From SIG440 sp045645805 (GTDB taxonomy: Bacteria > Bacillota > Clostridia > Monoglobales > Monoglobaceae), in NCBI GenBank assembly GCA_045645805.1, contig JAZRJL010000055.1, forward strand, positions 1 through 22,752: a stretch of 22,752 nucleotides of DNA, read 5' to 3'. Below, in pieces: positions 22,402 to 22,752 of the stretch. Position 1 is the first letter of the stretch; every line of letters starts with the position of its first letter. The position numbers were made by a program, and so were the translations under genes. The notes beneath the pieces are model-generated. The model was given only the letters and a program-made list of their open reading frames with translations. It had not been told where the DNA came from and made no database searches.

Positions 22402-22752
22402 AATACTAGGTGTTGAGCCTAATGAAGAGTTTAGAATAACAGGACAAGAACATACGACATTATATCGTATCCTAAGTAACTTAAAAATCCAATATCGTAC
22501 ATACAAAAATACTTGGATGGAGTCTGGAATTCCATTAAGAGAGTTCCTTGTTGGGCATTATGGTAATGGTAAAGTTTTGTCGATTATAAAAATATACAAA
22601 CCAACAGATAGAGAGCAACTTGCCATTGACTATGCAAAAGCTTGTGGATGTAATTGGATAGCTAAGGATAGTTATGGACAAATATTTGGCTACCATTCTA
22701 AGCCCAAAAAGTGCATGTCTGATAATAGTTATTATCAGGATATATGGCAATA
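22373..22752 (+). CDS. Partial prophage/mobile-element-like hypothetical protein
   Basis: At least 126 residues are read from an ATG with AAGGAGG 9 nt upstream; the gene runs off the right edge. The opening (MTDYTKQIFEILGVEPNEEF) is like that of many short phage and integrative-element proteins of Firmicutes. The segment REQLAIDYAKACGCNWIAKD followed by GQIFGYHSKPKK resembles a recurring C-terminal module in prophage hypotheticals. No enzymatic motif is visible and function is unknown. It is on the opposite strand to most of the window and follows a terminator, so it may be an early gene of an inserted element. The attribution rests on remembered sequence resemblance. Confidence 0.6.
   Translation, partial: MTDYTKQIFEILGVEPNEEFRITGQEHTTLYRILSNLKIQYRTYKNTWMESGIPLREFLVGHYGNGKVLSIIKIYKPTDREQLAIDYAKACGCNWIAKDSYGQIFGYHSKPKKCMSDNSYYQDIWQ

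Overview
The window looks like chromosome of a low-GC, spore-forming, strictly anaerobic Firmicute of the class Clostridia, probably Ruminococcaceae/Oscillospiraceae-like. The placement is inferred from strong AAGGAGG ribosome binding sites, occasional TTG/GTG starts, consensus sigma-A promoters, a pyruvate formate-lyase (PFL) system, [FeFe]-hydrogenase maturation genes, a Na+-pump decarboxylase beta subunit and an alpha/beta-type SASP-like gene. No CRISPR array, rRNA, tRNA or insertion sequence was seen. No gene-free stretch exceeds about 300 bases.

Positions 1-9585 (minus strand) hold a nearly complete de novo pyrimidine operon in the order pyrC-carB-pyrK-pyrD-pyrF-pyrE-pyrB-pyrI. It runs from a consensus promoter at 9557-9585. 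With no visible terminator it continues into a TM1266-type hydrogenase-system regulator and the start of hydE, which is cut by the left edge. Neither carA nor pyrR is present, and the leader is too short for classical PyrR attenuation.

Positions 9600-12860 (minus) are a PFL operon in which the enzyme is split. A 700-residue protein carries the Cys-Cys active site. A separate 80-residue protein carries the glycyl-radical loop and has its own ribosome binding site. The activating enzyme pflA follows.

Positions 12931-16322 hold two cation exporters transcribed divergently: a PMCA/SERCA-type Ca2+ P-type ATPase (minus) and an MntP-type Mn2+ exporter (plus). Positions 16323-17683 (minus) hold an oxaloacetate decarboxylase-type beta subunit and a 41-residue gamma-like membrane peptide, with no alpha or biotin-carrier gene beside them. 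Divergent to these is pyruvate kinase (plus), followed by a bidirectional terminator, citrate synthase (minus) and an acyltransferase-3 membrane protein (minus).

The right end (22048-22752, plus) has a very short SASP-like gene, a terminator, and then a partial gene resembling prophage or mobile-element hypothetical proteins, so a mobile region may begin here.

Functionally the middle of the window is centred on pyruvate and oxaloacetate. Pyruvate kinase makes pyruvate, PFL splits it to acetyl-CoA and formate, citrate synthase joins acetyl-CoA with oxaloacetate, and the OadB-type pump could couple decarboxylation to a Na+ gradient. The most unusual features are the two-gene PFL, the pyrimidine/hydrogenase-maturation co-directional cluster, the orphan beta/gamma Na+ pump pair and the truncated SASP.
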